From NCBI GenBank assembly GCA_029263195.1, contig JAJCXX010000084.1, positions 111,424-175,423 on the forward strand: 64,000 bases of DNA. Direction: 5' to 3'. The position numbers and the translations under genes were made by a program. The DNA is from Acidimicrobiales bacterium (GTDB lineage: Bacteria; Actinomycetota; Acidimicrobiia; Acidimicrobiales; Aldehydirespiratoraceae). Positions within the stretch are counted from its first letter, which is position 1. Each line of letters begins with the position of its first letter. The notes under the pieces are model-generated. The model was not told where the DNA came from and did not search any database. It was given only the letters and a program-made list of their open reading frames with translations. This document shows positions 27,178-35,832 of the stretch, piece after piece.

Positions 27178-27981
27178 GTGAAGAATCACCGATTTCGACT
27201 AATGGCGACCGCTCTAGCGGCCACGGCACTTCTGGCCGGTGCTTGCGGCGACGACGCCTCCGGAGACTCCGGCGGCGCGTCGATCGACGAGACAACGACT
27301 ACCGCCGCGCCGCTGTCCACAGAGTCGACCGCCACGACCGTGGCCACCACGACCACCGAGGCGCCAGACGAGCCTGATTTGGTCCCCGAGCCTGCGTTCG
27401 AGGGTGAGTTGGCTGGCCTGTTCTCGATCGCCGAGGCATCCTGCGGCGACGCGGAAGTGAGCGGTTCGTACTTCCGAATGCTCCAGCCGGGTGGATCCGC
27501 GACGGACGGTCCGTTCGTACCGAACACGGACTCGACCTGCGTAGATCCTTCGTTCACACCGCTGCTCCCAGGATCTGACGGTGGCTTCATCTCCGGTGGC
27601 TTTCAGCCAGCACCGGATCCGCCCTTCGACGCCGACGGCAACGGTCTGGCACGGTCGGTGACTGCGCCCACACCGTTCTTCGGAGTTGCGTTCGCGGTCT
27701 CTTCTGAGGACGAAGGGGCGGCTCCACTCATCACAGCCACTGAAGGGACGCTCACCGGTGAGCTCTCCGGGTGGACTGCGAACTACGCCACCCTGGTGTT
27801 CGGCCAAGGCACCCCCAAGCCCGATGGGTCCCTGCCGGGCCTGACATCGGAATTGTCGGGCTCGATTGACCCTGCCACTGGGGCGTACGTCCTTGACTGG
27901 GCCAGCCAGATAGTCGGCGGATCGTTCGACCAGTTCACCGGCATCTGGCACCTAGAGGGCGTATTCGTAGCGGAGGGATGA
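27178..27981 (+). CDS. Lipoprotein with Thr-rich linker, unknown function
   Basis: This 267-residue precursor has a signal peptide and the lipobox LLAGACGDD, followed by a Thr/Ala-rich linker of about 45 residues that lifts the rest off the membrane. The remaining domain (about residues 75-267) has two Cys and is rich in Gly, Ser, Thr and Pro, suggesting beta structure. The start is a GTG preceded by AAAGGAG. The gene follows the duplicated membrane protein by 19 bases and precedes a two-component system by 79 bases. I do not recognise the domain. Confidence 0.75.
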   Translation: MKNHRFRLMATALAATALLAGACGDDASGDSGGASIDETTTTAAPLSTESTATTVATTTTEAPDEPDLVPEPAFEGELAGLFSIAEASCGDAEVSGSYFRMLQPGGSATDGPFVPNTDSTCVDPSFTPLLPGSDGGFISGGFQPAPDPPFDADGNGLARSVTAPTPFFGVAFAVSSEDEGAAPLITATEGTLTGELSGWTANYATLVFGQGTPKPDGSLPGLTSELSGSIDPATGAYVLDWASQIVGGSFDQFTGIWHLEGVFVAEG

Positions 27982-28060
27982 TCTGACGAGGTCCACACCA
28001 CTACACGGTGGGGTTCGTGCCGATCCGGACCCCACCCACTCCATCGGGCATGCTGGTCGG

Positions 28061-28738
28061 GTGGACGCAACGCTGCTGCTCATTGAAGATGATCCCTCGA
28101 TCCGGGAGATCACCCAGATCGGCCTGCGGGACGCGGGATTCGAAGTGGAGACCGCAGGCGACGGAGAGGAAGGCCTCGCCAGGTTCCGTAGCGAAGCCCC
28201 AGACCTCGTCGTCCTCGACGTGATGCTTCCCAAGCGCGATGGTCTCGATGTTTGCCGAGCGATCAGGGCCGAGTCGATGGTGCCCGTGGTGATGTTGACT
28301 GCCAAAGCCGACCCGATCGACATTGTTGTCGGACTCGAGTCGGGTGCCGACGACTACGTCACCAAACCGTTCGAGATGCCGGTGCTGGTCGCTCGGGTCC
28401 GCTCGGCGTTGCGCCGGGCCAATCTGGTGGAGCCAGCCGAGGTCTGTTCGCTCGGAGGACTTCGGATCGACGTTCCGGGACATCGCGTGACCAACGACGG
28501 ACGTGAGGTTCCGCTGACCCCCACCGAATTTCGACTGCTGCTGGAGCTGGCACGACGACCGGGACAGGTGTTCACCCGGGAGATACTCCTCGATGCCGTC
28601 TGGGGCTACTCGTATCTGGGCGACTCCCGCCTCGTGGATGTGGCGATTCAGCGGCTCCGAACGAAGATCGAACCCGAGCCGGACTCGCCGACACTGATCG
28701 AGACCGTGCGGGGTGTCGGCTACAGGGCCTCCCGCTGA
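28061..28738 (+). CDS. OmpR/PhoB-family response regulator
   Basis: The protein has 225 residues. The receiver domain (residues 1-120) has the acidic pair in LLIEDDPS, the phospho-acceptor Asp in LVVLDVMLPKRDG, the Thr in VVMLTAKAD and the Lys in DYVTKPFEMPVL. The C-terminal winged helix (residues 130-225) carries PLTPTEFRLLLELARRPGQV and TVRGVGYRAS, the DNA-binding part. The start is the GTG at 28061. The kinase gene begins one base after its stop codon, so the two form a two-component pair. The signal and targets are not known; the downstream GerMN lipoprotein is a candidate target by position. Confidence 0.93.
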   Translation: MDATLLLIEDDPSIREITQIGLRDAGFEVETAGDGEEGLARFRSEAPDLVVLDVMLPKRDGLDVCRAIRAESMVPVVMLTAKADPIDIVVGLESGADDYVTKPFEMPVLVARVRSALRRANLVEPAEVCSLGGLRIDVPGHRVTNDGREVPLTPTEFRLLLELARRPGQVFTREILLDAVWGYSYLGDSRLVDVAIQRLRTKIEPEPDSPTLIETVRGVGYRASR

Positions 28739-28739
28739 A

Positions 28740-30161
28740 ATGTTCGCCAGATTTCGGACCCGACTGATCGTCACCCTCGTTCTGTTGGTGGGGCTGACGG
28801 CGGGCTCGGTCGCGGCGCTCTCATATGCGTTGGTGGGCGACTCGTTGCGTGACCAATTGGTGGAGGACGCCCTGGCCCGAGCCGAGTTCAACGTAGCGGT
28901 CCTGGCCACGCAGGAACAGCTACCGGCTGGAGCCGACCTCGAGGCTTTCGAGTCCAGCGGGCTGGCCGACCGATTCACGCTTCGCGGTACCGACGGGCTC
29001 TACGTCGAGTTCTCCGACGGCGAATCGTTCACGTCCTCTCTCGGCTTGGTCCCGACGAGTGTCGATCCATCCATCGAGCTGCGAGGAATCGTGGAGGTGG
29101 GGGAGTACGGCTACGAGTTCCGAACCTTGAACGGACAGTCGACGCTGATCGTGGGCGCCCGTCGACCGGCTGGGGGACCCGACTTCTATTTCCTCGATTC
29201 CGCCGAGGATGTCGAGAACGCCCTGGATGAGCTGGCGCGGGTCATGGCCATTGCCGTGGCGGTCGTGTTGATCGTGGTGGCTCTGGGTGCCGGGTTGATC
29301 GCTCGGCGAGTCCTCGTGCCCGTCGCGGTGGCGGGACGAGCTGCCGGGGTGATGGCCGCAGGGGACCTGACGGTGCGGCTGGCGACCGATGGAGACGATG
29401 AATTCGGGGCGCTGGCCAAGTCGTTCAACCGAATGGCGAATTCCCTGGAGCGGCAGGTTTCGGCATTGGTCGAGGCCCACGACCGCGAACAGAGATTCGT
29501 AGCCGATGTCTCCCACGAATTGCGAACCCCCCTCACCGCCTTGGTGAACGAAGCCGCCCTCCTTTCGGAGAGTCTCGACGGCCTGTCTGAACGCGACCGC
29601 CACGTAGGTGAGATGTTGGTCTGGGACGTGGCCCGCCTCCGGCAGCTGGTTGAGGACCTGCTGGAAATCTCGCGCCTCGAGACATCACCGACCCCGCCAG
29701 ACCAGGCGCGAGTCGAGCTGGTCGAGTTCCTGGGTGCAGTCGTCGCTGAGCGACACCCCGCTACGACTCTCCAGACTGACGCGTCGGCGGTGCCGGTCGA
29801 GGTCGACAGGCGTTCCCTCGAACGGATCGTCGGCAACCTTCTCGACAATGCCCGACTTCATGCTCCAGGCGCTGACGTCCGCATGACATGCCGGATCGAT
29901 ACCGGCGTGCTGTATATCGAGGTCACCGATCAGGGGCCGGGTATTCCGGCGGAGGCCGCGTCAAGAGTTTTCGATCGCTTCTACAAGTTCGATCGGTCGC
30001 GTCAGGGTGGGTCGGGACTTGGCCTCGCCATAGCCCGCCAGCACGCCCGCCGGCTCGGCGGTGATCTCGTGATCGACGGCACTCGCCCTGTCGGTACTTC
30101 CTTCGAGCTGACGCTGCCTGTGACCGAATCGTTACGAGGCGGTGATGTTCCCGAGACGTAG
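28740..30161 (+). CDS. Sensor histidine kinase
   Basis: The protein has 473 residues. It has an N-terminal membrane helix (LIVTLVLLVGLTAGSVAALS), an extracytoplasmic sensor of about 130 residues, a second helix (MAIAVAVVLIVVALGAGLIA), a HAMP domain and a HisKA domain with the phospho-His in DVSHELRTPLTAL. The ATPase domain has an N box (NLLDNARLHAP), G1 (DQGPGIP), F box (FDRFYKFD) and G2 (GGSGLGLAIARQH). All catalytic residues are present. The start follows the response-regulator stop after one base (TGA-A-ATG). The sensed signal cannot be deduced. Confidence 0.92.
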   Translation: MFARFRTRLIVTLVLLVGLTAGSVAALSYALVGDSLRDQLVEDALARAEFNVAVLATQEQLPAGADLEAFESSGLADRFTLRGTDGLYVEFSDGESFTSSLGLVPTSVDPSIELRGIVEVGEYGYEFRTLNGQSTLIVGARRPAGGPDFYFLDSAEDVENALDELARVMAIAVAVVLIVVALGAGLIARRVLVPVAVAGRAAGVMAAGDLTVRLATDGDDEFGALAKSFNRMANSLERQVSALVEAHDREQRFVADVSHELRTPLTALVNEAALLSESLDGLSERDRHVGEMLVWDVARLRQLVEDLLEISRLETSPTPPDQARVELVEFLGAVVAERHPATTLQTDASAVPVEVDRRSLERIVGNLLDNARLHAPGADVRMTCRIDTGVLYIEVTDQGPGIPAEAASRVFDRFYKFDRSRQGGSGLGLAIARQHARRLGGDLVIDGTRPVGTSFELTLPVTESLRGGDVPET

Positions 30162-30207
30162 TCGGCGCAACCTGAGAGTACAGAAGCCGAGTATTTCGGA
30201 GGACGCC

Positions 30208-31656
30208 ATGAAACGACTCATTACCACTCTCTTCGTTCTGGCCCTGCTAGCGACCGCTTGCGGCAACGACGACACGGGCAACGCAGGTCCGGTGACCATC
30301 GTGCCCAACGACGACACCTCGGATGTGACCACCACCACCACCACCACCACCACCAACACTGTCCCGGGTAGCCAGCCGGTCACCACCACGACAACGACCA
30401 CCGTGCCTGTCGATCAGGCCGACCAAGTCTTCATCCAGGTCTACTTCGTAGCAGATGGCCTGACAGCGCAGGCCGTGGTGCGAGCAGTCGACACCCCCGA
30501 CGTGGCCGCGAACGCGATTCGTGCGCTCATATCCGGCCCGACAGCGGCCGAAGCCGACAGCAGCCTGTCGTCGGCAATTCCGCCCGACACGCTCCTGCTC
30601 GGCCTGACGATCGACGGCGGTCGCGCCACCATTGATCTCTCGCGCGAGTTCGAGTCTGGAGGCGGATCATTTGGCGTCCTGAGTCGGTTGGCGCAGGTCG
30701 TCTACACGTTGACCCAGTTCGACACTGTCGACGATGTCCTGTTCCACCTCGACGGCGAGCCGGTCGAGATATTCTCCGGTGAAGGTGTCATCCTCGATGA
30801 TCCGGTTGATGGGAGCGACTACGCGACCATCCTGCCGATCGCCATTGGCCCCGATCCGACCGATTCGGAGGCATGGATCCAAGCCGATCTTGCTGATCTG
30901 ACCGGAGTCGATCCAGCCAACCTCGGCCGGGTTGCGCTGGTGACCGAAGCCGATGTGCTCAATGTTCGGGTCGCGCCCGGTACCGGATCGGCGATCATCG
31001 GGATGTTGGCGCCAGGTGTCGTCGTTGAGCTCATTGGTCTCGAACAGATCGAGGGCTCTTCGGTGTGGGTGCAGGTCGAGACTCCCATCGGACAGTTCTG
31101 GCTGAACAGCCATTTCCTCGCGGCCGTGGTGACGCCGGTGGACTTCAGTGACGACCCCGCTATCGCTGATCTCCTCGACGAATTCTCCTCCATCATCGTT
31201 GATGATGGCGACCTTCGGCTTGTGACGTCCCAGCGTGGTCTCTTCGTCTCACATCACGGCGACCCGATCAGGTTCTCGCCCGACGAACTCTCGACGATTC
31301 TCACCGATCCCACCACCTACCAGTGGCCTTCGAACGCAATAGGACCGGACAATCCGGAATTCGACCAGATCCCCGGCCGGACGTTCAGCGAGGCGGTGGC
31401 CGACAGCTTCGTTTCGGTCTACGACGACCCGGACACCGAGCTCTCCACCAATGAGCCGATCGCCGGCGGCAACGGCCGCATTCCTGAAGCCGCAATTCCA
31501 TTCGTCTTCGAGTCGTTCAACTACGTGGGTGTGTACGACCTCGGCGACGACCCGCAGTTCGATGGTCTCGACTGGACGACCTGGTACGTCTCGATCGACT
31601 ACGAAAACGGAGTGCCGGTGATCGTGGGTTTGACCATCGATCAGTGGGCTCCCTGA
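30208..31656 (+). CDS. Lipoprotein with GerMN and SH3-like domains
   Basis: This 482-residue precursor has a lipobox LLATACGND followed by a linker dominated by Thr, coded in part by nine ACC codons in a row. A GerMN-type domain (about residues 70-185) contains NAIRALISGPTAAEAD and GLTIDGGRATIDLSREF. A bacterial SH3-like domain (about 230-300) has ADVLNVRVAPGTGSAIIGML. The last 170 residues are unassigned. GerMN and SH3b domains occur in envelope and sporulation proteins that bind peptidoglycan, so a cell-wall role on the outer membrane face is likely. CGGAGGA precedes the ATG. It follows the histidine kinase gene by 46 bases, perhaps in the same transcript. Confidence 0.75.
   Translation: MKRLITTLFVLALLATACGNDDTGNAGPVTIVPNDDTSDVTTTTTTTTTNTVPGSQPVTTTTTTTVPVDQADQVFIQVYFVADGLTAQAVVRAVDTPDVAANAIRALISGPTAAEADSSLSSAIPPDTLLLGLTIDGGRATIDLSREFESGGGSFGVLSRLAQVVYTLTQFDTVDDVLFHLDGEPVEIFSGEGVILDDPVDGSDYATILPIAIGPDPTDSEAWIQADLADLTGVDPANLGRVALVTEADVLNVRVAPGTGSAIIGMLAPGVVVELIGLEQIEGSSVWVQVETPIGQFWLNSHFLAAVVTPVDFSDDPAIADLLDEFSSIIVDDGDLRLVTSQRGLFVSHHGDPIRFSPDELSTILTDPTTYQWPSNAIGPDNPEFDQIPGRTFSEAVADSFVSVYDDPDTELSTNEPIAGGNGRIPEAAIPFVFESFNYVGVYDLGDDPQFDGLDWTTWYVSIDYENGVPVIVGLTIDQWAP
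30328..30354 (+). repeat. (ACC)9 simple repeat coding for poly-Thr
   Basis: Nine perfect ACC units encode part of the Thr linker of the GerMN lipoprotein. The perfect unit repeat could change length by slippage, always in frame. Confidence 0.9.
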
Positions 31657-31670
31657 CGGCGGATCCGCGG

Positions 31671-31703
31671 CATCCGATCCGGGGCGGTCATCCGCCTCGG
31701 ATG
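31671..31703. terminator. Hairpin between the GerMN lipoprotein and mgtC genes
   Basis: GGGGCGG pairs with CCGCCTC (one G-U) around a TCAT loop, with an outer CATCC/GGATG stem. It starts 14 bases after the lipoprotein stop codon and overlaps the last codons of the opposing MgtC gene. Confidence 0.4.
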
Positions 31704-32353
31704 GTTGCCGGCGGAAAGATCTCGAGCACCTCTTCGCGCTCGGACAGCATCTCGATGAGGTCGGAGAAGTCGTCGTCCTTCACGTTGGCCAACGACATTG
31801 TCATGTGGCGGAGTCCGCTCTCCTCAGACATCCACATCTGCTTCACTTCGCCACCGGCGCCTTGCACCGCCGAGTAGAGCGGCCCGAGTGTGCCGTGGCC
31901 CGGCTGGTAGAGGAGTTCGAGCCGGCGGCGATGTCGCCAGAGCCTCGAGGGTCGGAGCGAACCGAGGAGCAAGAGTGAGGCCAGCGCTATGAGGCCGCCC
32001 ACGATGGCCACCTCGTAGAGTCCGACTGCGGCTCCGATACCCAGAGCTGCGGCCATCCAAAGGGTGGCAGCGGTGGTGAGCCCGGTGACATTGAAGCCGC
32101 TCCGCACGATCGTGCCGGCGCCGATGAAGCCGATTCCGGTGACGACCTGGGCAGCAACACGAGTCGGATCCGAAGTCGCACCCTCTACACCGAACGCTCC
32201 CGAGATGGTGAACATGGCCGCACCGAGCGCAACGAGAGTGTGGGTTCGCAGCCCGGCTGTCTTGCTTCTGGCCTCGCGTTCGTAGCCGAGAATCGAGCCG
32301 AGCACGGCCGCCAAGAGCAGGCGGAGCACCAGCTCACCGGTGCCGACATCCAC
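31688..32353 (-). CDS. mgtC: MgtC/SapB family membrane protein
   Basis: This 221-residue protein has the MgtC signature LLLAAVLGSILGYEREARSK, with TAGLRTHTLVALGAAMFTIS and GIGFIGAGTIVR. Four to five membrane helices fill the first 140 residues, and a cytoplasmic ACT-like domain of about 80 residues follows. MgtC proteins help cells survive low magnesium or acid stress and, in some bacteria, modulate the F-type ATPase. It stands alone and is divergent from the VOC gene. No magnesium riboswitch can be recognised in the 92-base upstream gap. Confidence 0.88.
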   Translation of the reverse strand: MDVGTGELVLRLLLAAVLGSILGYEREARSKTAGLRTHTLVALGAAMFTISGAFGVEGATSDPTRVAAQVVTGIGFIGAGTIVRSGFNVTGLTTAATLWMAAALGIGAAVGLYEVAIVGGLIALASLLLLGSLRPSRLWRHRRRLELLYQPGHGTLGPLYSAVQGAGGEVKQMWMSEESGLRHMTMSLANVKDDDFSDLIEMLSEREEVLEIFPPATIRGG

Positions 32354-32445
32354 TAGGTCCGACCAAGCCTTGTCACGATCGAGACCCTAGTTGACAGAGA
32401 CAGCGGTATCGGGCTGGTCTGATGGGTCATGGAGACGAGGTCGGA

Positions 32446-32982
32446 ATGAGTCGGGTATTCGGGAGCATCTGCCAGAACGGCTACGTCGTGCGCGACATAC
32501 GCGGAGCGATGAAGCACTGGACCGAGGCTCTCGGAGTGGGCCCGTTCTATTTCGTCGAGACGGTCCCTGTGGTCGACTTTCGATATCAGGGAGAACCTTC
32601 GGACGTCGAGATCAGCGTGGCCTTGGCCAACAGCGGCGACCTGCAGATCGAGCTCATCCAGCAGCTCAACGACGCACCGTCAATGTTCCGGGATTTCCTT
32701 GCTGCTGGTCACGAGGGGTTGCAACACATCGCCTACTGGTCGACTGACTTCGAAGCCGATCTCGAACGCGCCCTCGAATTCGGCTACGAGATCGGGCAGG
32801 AGGGACGGATCGGAGACCCGGGCCGATTCGTGTACTTCACAACCGATTCGTCACCCGCTGCGCACCCGGGCACGGTCGTGGAACTCTCGGATGTCTCGGG
32901 GCCCAAGGGTGACTTCTTCAGACACATCCGCTCGAAGGCTGCTTCATGGGATGGGCGCCATCCCATCCGCTCGGCCACCTAG
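32446..32982 (+). CDS. VOC (glyoxalase/bleomycin-resistance fold) family protein
   Basis: The protein has 178 residues with one VOC module pair. The opening ICQNGYVVRDIRGAMKHWTE resembles methylmalonyl-CoA epimerase, but the usual first metal-binding His is Gln or Asn here. Later ligands remain, in LQIELIQQ, GLQHIAYW and TVVELSD. An isomerase, lyase or dioxygenase activity on a small substrate is possible but not identifiable. GAGGTCGG before the second ATG (32446) favours it over the ATG at 32422. The end overlaps the convergent beta-propeller gene by 4 bases. Confidence 0.75.
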   Translation: MSRVFGSICQNGYVVRDIRGAMKHWTEALGVGPFYFVETVPVVDFRYQGEPSDVEISVALANSGDLQIELIQQLNDAPSMFRDFLAAGHEGLQHIAYWSTDFEADLERALEFGYEIGQEGRIGDPGRFVYFTTDSSPAAHPGTVVELSDVSGPKGDFFRHIRSKAASWDGRHPIRSAT

Positions 32983-34526
32983 CCGATTCCGTAGACGTAG
33001 CCCGATCTGGTTCCAACCACGATGTGGCCACGCCAAACCGCGGGGGTGGACTCGATGCAGCCGCCCAGCTCAACGCTCCACAGCTCGGGCGGATCGATGG
33101 TGGTGTCCGACATGTCGAACCCGTGTAGCACGCCGGAACAGTCGCCTTCGATCCACACATCGTCGACGATCACAGGAGATGACCAGGTCGGGCCGGGAAG
33201 TTTCTTGCGCCAGCGCACCTCACCGGTCGCTCGATCGATGCCAAGGATCTCCCCGGTGTCGGTGGGGACGATGATGATGTCGCGAACGATTCCGGGCGTG
33301 GCCCAAACGCCGGAGTCGAGTCGAGGTCGGGCATCGACCCCCCACACCCTGGGGTCATCCGGCTGAGACGGATCGAGCTTGATGACCTGGCCTTCGGTGC
33401 GTGATCTCTCGGTGCCTCGTTCGTACTCCACCCCCACGTAGAGCATTCCCTCGTCGTCGATCACGATCGAGGCGTCGATGTCGTCGCCGGCCCAGTACCT
33501 GAAGACTCGAGTTGGCTCGACTCCGTCAGCCAGTCCGGTGATGTCCCACCCCTGGACCAGTCCGCCCGAGTTGGCGAAGTAGACCGTGTTTCCACTGATG
33601 GCCACGGAATTCTCGATCGAGACGTTGCGTCCCACCGCTCCGATGAGCTCGTCGTCCCATCCGGGAGCATTGAACACGAGCTCGGGGTCGACGGTCACCA
33701 ACCCATTCGAGTCGTATCCGCGGTTGAGCTTCACGATGTGGAACTGCGAGTTCTCGCCTCCGATGAAGAGGTGGTCGTCGATGATGAGGCCGGCGCCGTC
33801 CCAGTCGTTGTTCCAGAGGGTCGGGGACACGGCTGACGCCGACAGCTTCCAGAGTTCGACCTGTTCGTCGCGGTCGAGGGCGATGACCCGATAGAAGTTG
33901 TCGCGACTGCCGGTGTAGAGCAAGGGGAAACCGTCGGGATCGATGGTGACCGACCCCTTGATGATGTCGCCGGTAGGAAAGTCGGGGAGGATCCGCTCGC
34001 CGGTGTCGGCGTCGAGTACGTGGACATCTCGGCTGTAGGCCCCGAATGCCGTCCAAGTGCGACCGTCCTTCTCAAATATCGACGGTTGGCCGGTCCATCC
34101 GGTGCCACACCACGTGATCACTTCACCGCCGGTGGATGAGGGAGAGCACATGGGGCTGTCGGGGAAGCGCCAGATCACCTTGGGCTGCTCCGGAATTGGG
34201 CCCTCCCCATAATACGTTCGGGTCGGGTTTCCTCTGAAGGTCAAGAGACCCTCGACAGAGTCTCCCCAGGGGGTGCCGGAAGTTTCGGGATCGACCCAAC
34301 CGTCGTACGGCGGCTCGGTGGTCGTGGTGGTTGTTGAGGTGGTCGACGAGGTGGGTGCAGGGGTTGTCGTGGGCGCCACCGTGGTAGTGGATGGTGGAAT
34401 GTCGGAGGCGGAGTCTTGGGGACCGCGAGTGGAGGGTGGTATCACCACGGACACCGCAAGCAGAGCCCCCAAGAGAGCGAGGCCGGCCAGAGCCAACCTC
34501 TTCGTTCGAACATTCCACCACGGCAC
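32979..34526 (-). CDS. Membrane-anchored PQQ-like beta-propeller protein
   Basis: This 515-residue protein has an N-terminal membrane anchor (LALAGLALLGALLAVSVVI) and a Thr/Pro-rich linker, followed by about 440 residues of beta-propeller repeats. Repeats show VHVLDADTGERI, YRVIALDRDE, EILGIDRATGEVRW and similar WD-like blades with a conserved Asp. The fold is that of PQQ-dependent dehydrogenases and BamB, but no PQQ-binding disulfide (Cys-Cys) pair is visible, so enzymatic activity is doubtful. Several Trp residues end the blades. A role in binding proteins or sugars outside the cell is a guess. It lies 27 bases downstream of the aminotransferase gene on the same strand. Confidence 0.75.
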   Translation of the reverse strand: MPWWNVRTKRLALAGLALLGALLAVSVVIPPSTRGPQDSASDIPPSTTTVAPTTTPAPTSSTTSTTTTTTEPPYDGWVDPETSGTPWGDSVEGLLTFRGNPTRTYYGEGPIPEQPKVIWRFPDSPMCSPSSTGGEVITWCGTGWTGQPSIFEKDGRTWTAFGAYSRDVHVLDADTGERILPDFPTGDIIKGSVTIDPDGFPLLYTGSRDNFYRVIALDRDEQVELWKLSASAVSPTLWNNDWDGAGLIIDDHLFIGGENSQFHIVKLNRGYDSNGLVTVDPELVFNAPGWDDELIGAVGRNVSIENSVAISGNTVYFANSGGLVQGWDITGLADGVEPTRVFRYWAGDDIDASIVIDDEGMLYVGVEYERGTERSRTEGQVIKLDPSQPDDPRVWGVDARPRLDSGVWATPGIVRDIIIVPTDTGEILGIDRATGEVRWRKKLPGPTWSSPVIVDDVWIEGDCSGVLHGFDMSDTTIDPPELWSVELGGCIESTPAVWRGHIVVGTRSGYVYGIG

Positions 34527-34553
34527 GCCGCTGACGGTAGCCGAATCGAGGGC

Positions 34554-35771
34554 TCAGCGAACCAACTTCTCGATTGCGTTCGAGAGCCTTGAGACCCCTT
34601 CGGCGAGTATCTCCGGCGTTGCGGTCGAGTAGCTCAATCTCATGGCTCGATCCGCCACCTCTGACACGGCAAACGCCGCGCCGGGAACGAAAGCCACGCC
34701 TTCGTCGAGGGCCGAAGACAGGAGTTCGGTGGTGTCGGGGCCATCTCCCAGCTCAACCCAAAGGAACATTCCGCCCGATGGCCGATTGAACCGCGCCTCC
34801 GGGAGCATCTGACTGAGAGCGTCGGACAGGGCGTCGCGACGCGCTCGGTAGTGGGGGACGAGGCTGGCGATGTGGGCGGCGTACCAATCTTCGTCGCCCA
34901 TGATCGATAGGGCCATGCGCTGGGTGACCGTGGATGTGTGGAGGTCGGCGCTCTGCTTGGCGATTCGCACCGCGTCGAGCAGCCATGGCGGACCGACCAT
35001 CCAGGCAACCCGTAGGCCGGGAGCGATCGTCTTGGAGATGGTGCGGCATTGGACGACATTTGTCGTCAGCGACGCGAGGCTCGGAACGGGGTGGCCCTCG
35101 AACCTGAGTTGACCGTAGGGATTGTCCTCGATCACGAGGAAGCCGTATTCATCGGAGAGTCGAGCCAACCTGGTCAGTCTCTCGACACTCATCGTCGTGC
35201 CGGTTGGATTGTGGAACTCCGGAATCAGATAGACGCACTTGGGTCGCAGCCCGCCGCGAAGCCCGTCCTCGAGCACCGAGACATCGACCCCGTCGGCATC
35301 GACCGGGAGGGTCACCAACTCGGCCTGACGTTGCCGAAATGCTCCAATGGCCCCCAAGTACTCGGGGTCGGAGACCACCACGACATCGCCAGGGTCGAGA
35401 AGGACCCTGGCGATCAGATCGAGTCCCTGCTGAGACCCTGAGACGATCTGCACGTCATCGGCGGTGTAGGAGGGGTCGCCGAGCCGAGAATGGTGGGCTG
35501 CGACCCATTCGCGAAGGTCGATCTCTCCTTCGGTGAGTCCGTACTGAAGGACTCGAGGATCCGAGACGATCGACGCGGCCTTGCTCGCGAGTCGCTCGGT
35601 GGGAAATCGGTCGGCGGCCGGCAATCCGCCGGCGAGGGAGATGACGCCGGGGCGCTTGGCGTGGACGAGCAGATCACGGATTGCCGATGACTTGGCGTGC
35701 CGGCTCGACGCGGACAGCATCGCGTCGGAGTTGAGGGGCTGAGCTGCTCGAGGTGGGGTGGGTCCGGCCAT
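34554..35771 (-). CDS. PLP-dependent class I/II aminotransferase (LysN/2-aminoadipate type)
   Basis: This 405-residue fold-type I aminotransferase has the PLP Lys in CRTISKTIAPGLRVAWMVG, the cofactor Asp and Tyr in VIEDNPYGQL, and family marks SLAGGLPAADRFP, YGLTEGEIDLREW and EFHNPTGTTMS. The GGLP and QYG-like start is typical of aromatic/2-aminoadipate aminotransferases related to MocR proteins but lacking the DNA-binding domain. It is divergent from a MocR-type regulator 61 bases away, and such regulators often control a neighbouring aminotransferase. The amino donor and acceptor are unknown. Confidence 0.85.
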   Translation of the reverse strand: MAGPTPPRAAQPLNSDAMLSASSRHAKSSAIRDLLVHAKRPGVISLAGGLPAADRFPTERLASKAASIVSDPRVLQYGLTEGEIDLREWVAAHHSRLGDPSYTADDVQIVSGSQQGLDLIARVLLDPGDVVVVSDPEYLGAIGAFRQRQAELVTLPVDADGVDVSVLEDGLRGGLRPKCVYLIPEFHNPTGTTMSVERLTRLARLSDEYGFLVIEDNPYGQLRFEGHPVPSLASLTTNVVQCRTISKTIAPGLRVAWMVGPPWLLDAVRIAKQSADLHTSTVTQRMALSIMGDEDWYAAHIASLVPHYRARRDALSDALSQMLPEARFNRPSGGMFLWVELGDGPDTTELLSSALDEGVAFVPGAAFAVSEVADRAMRLSYSTATPEILAEGVSRLSNAIEKLVR

Positions 35772-35832
35772 GCCGTACCGTACTGAAAGTGGCTAGTTAA
35801 GTCACTGGCCAATTGGCAGGATCGAGACGATC

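Noticed and set aside
32391..32396. Perfect TTGACA before the VOC gene
   Set aside because: No usable -10 box lies at 16-18 bases, so it is not called a promoter.
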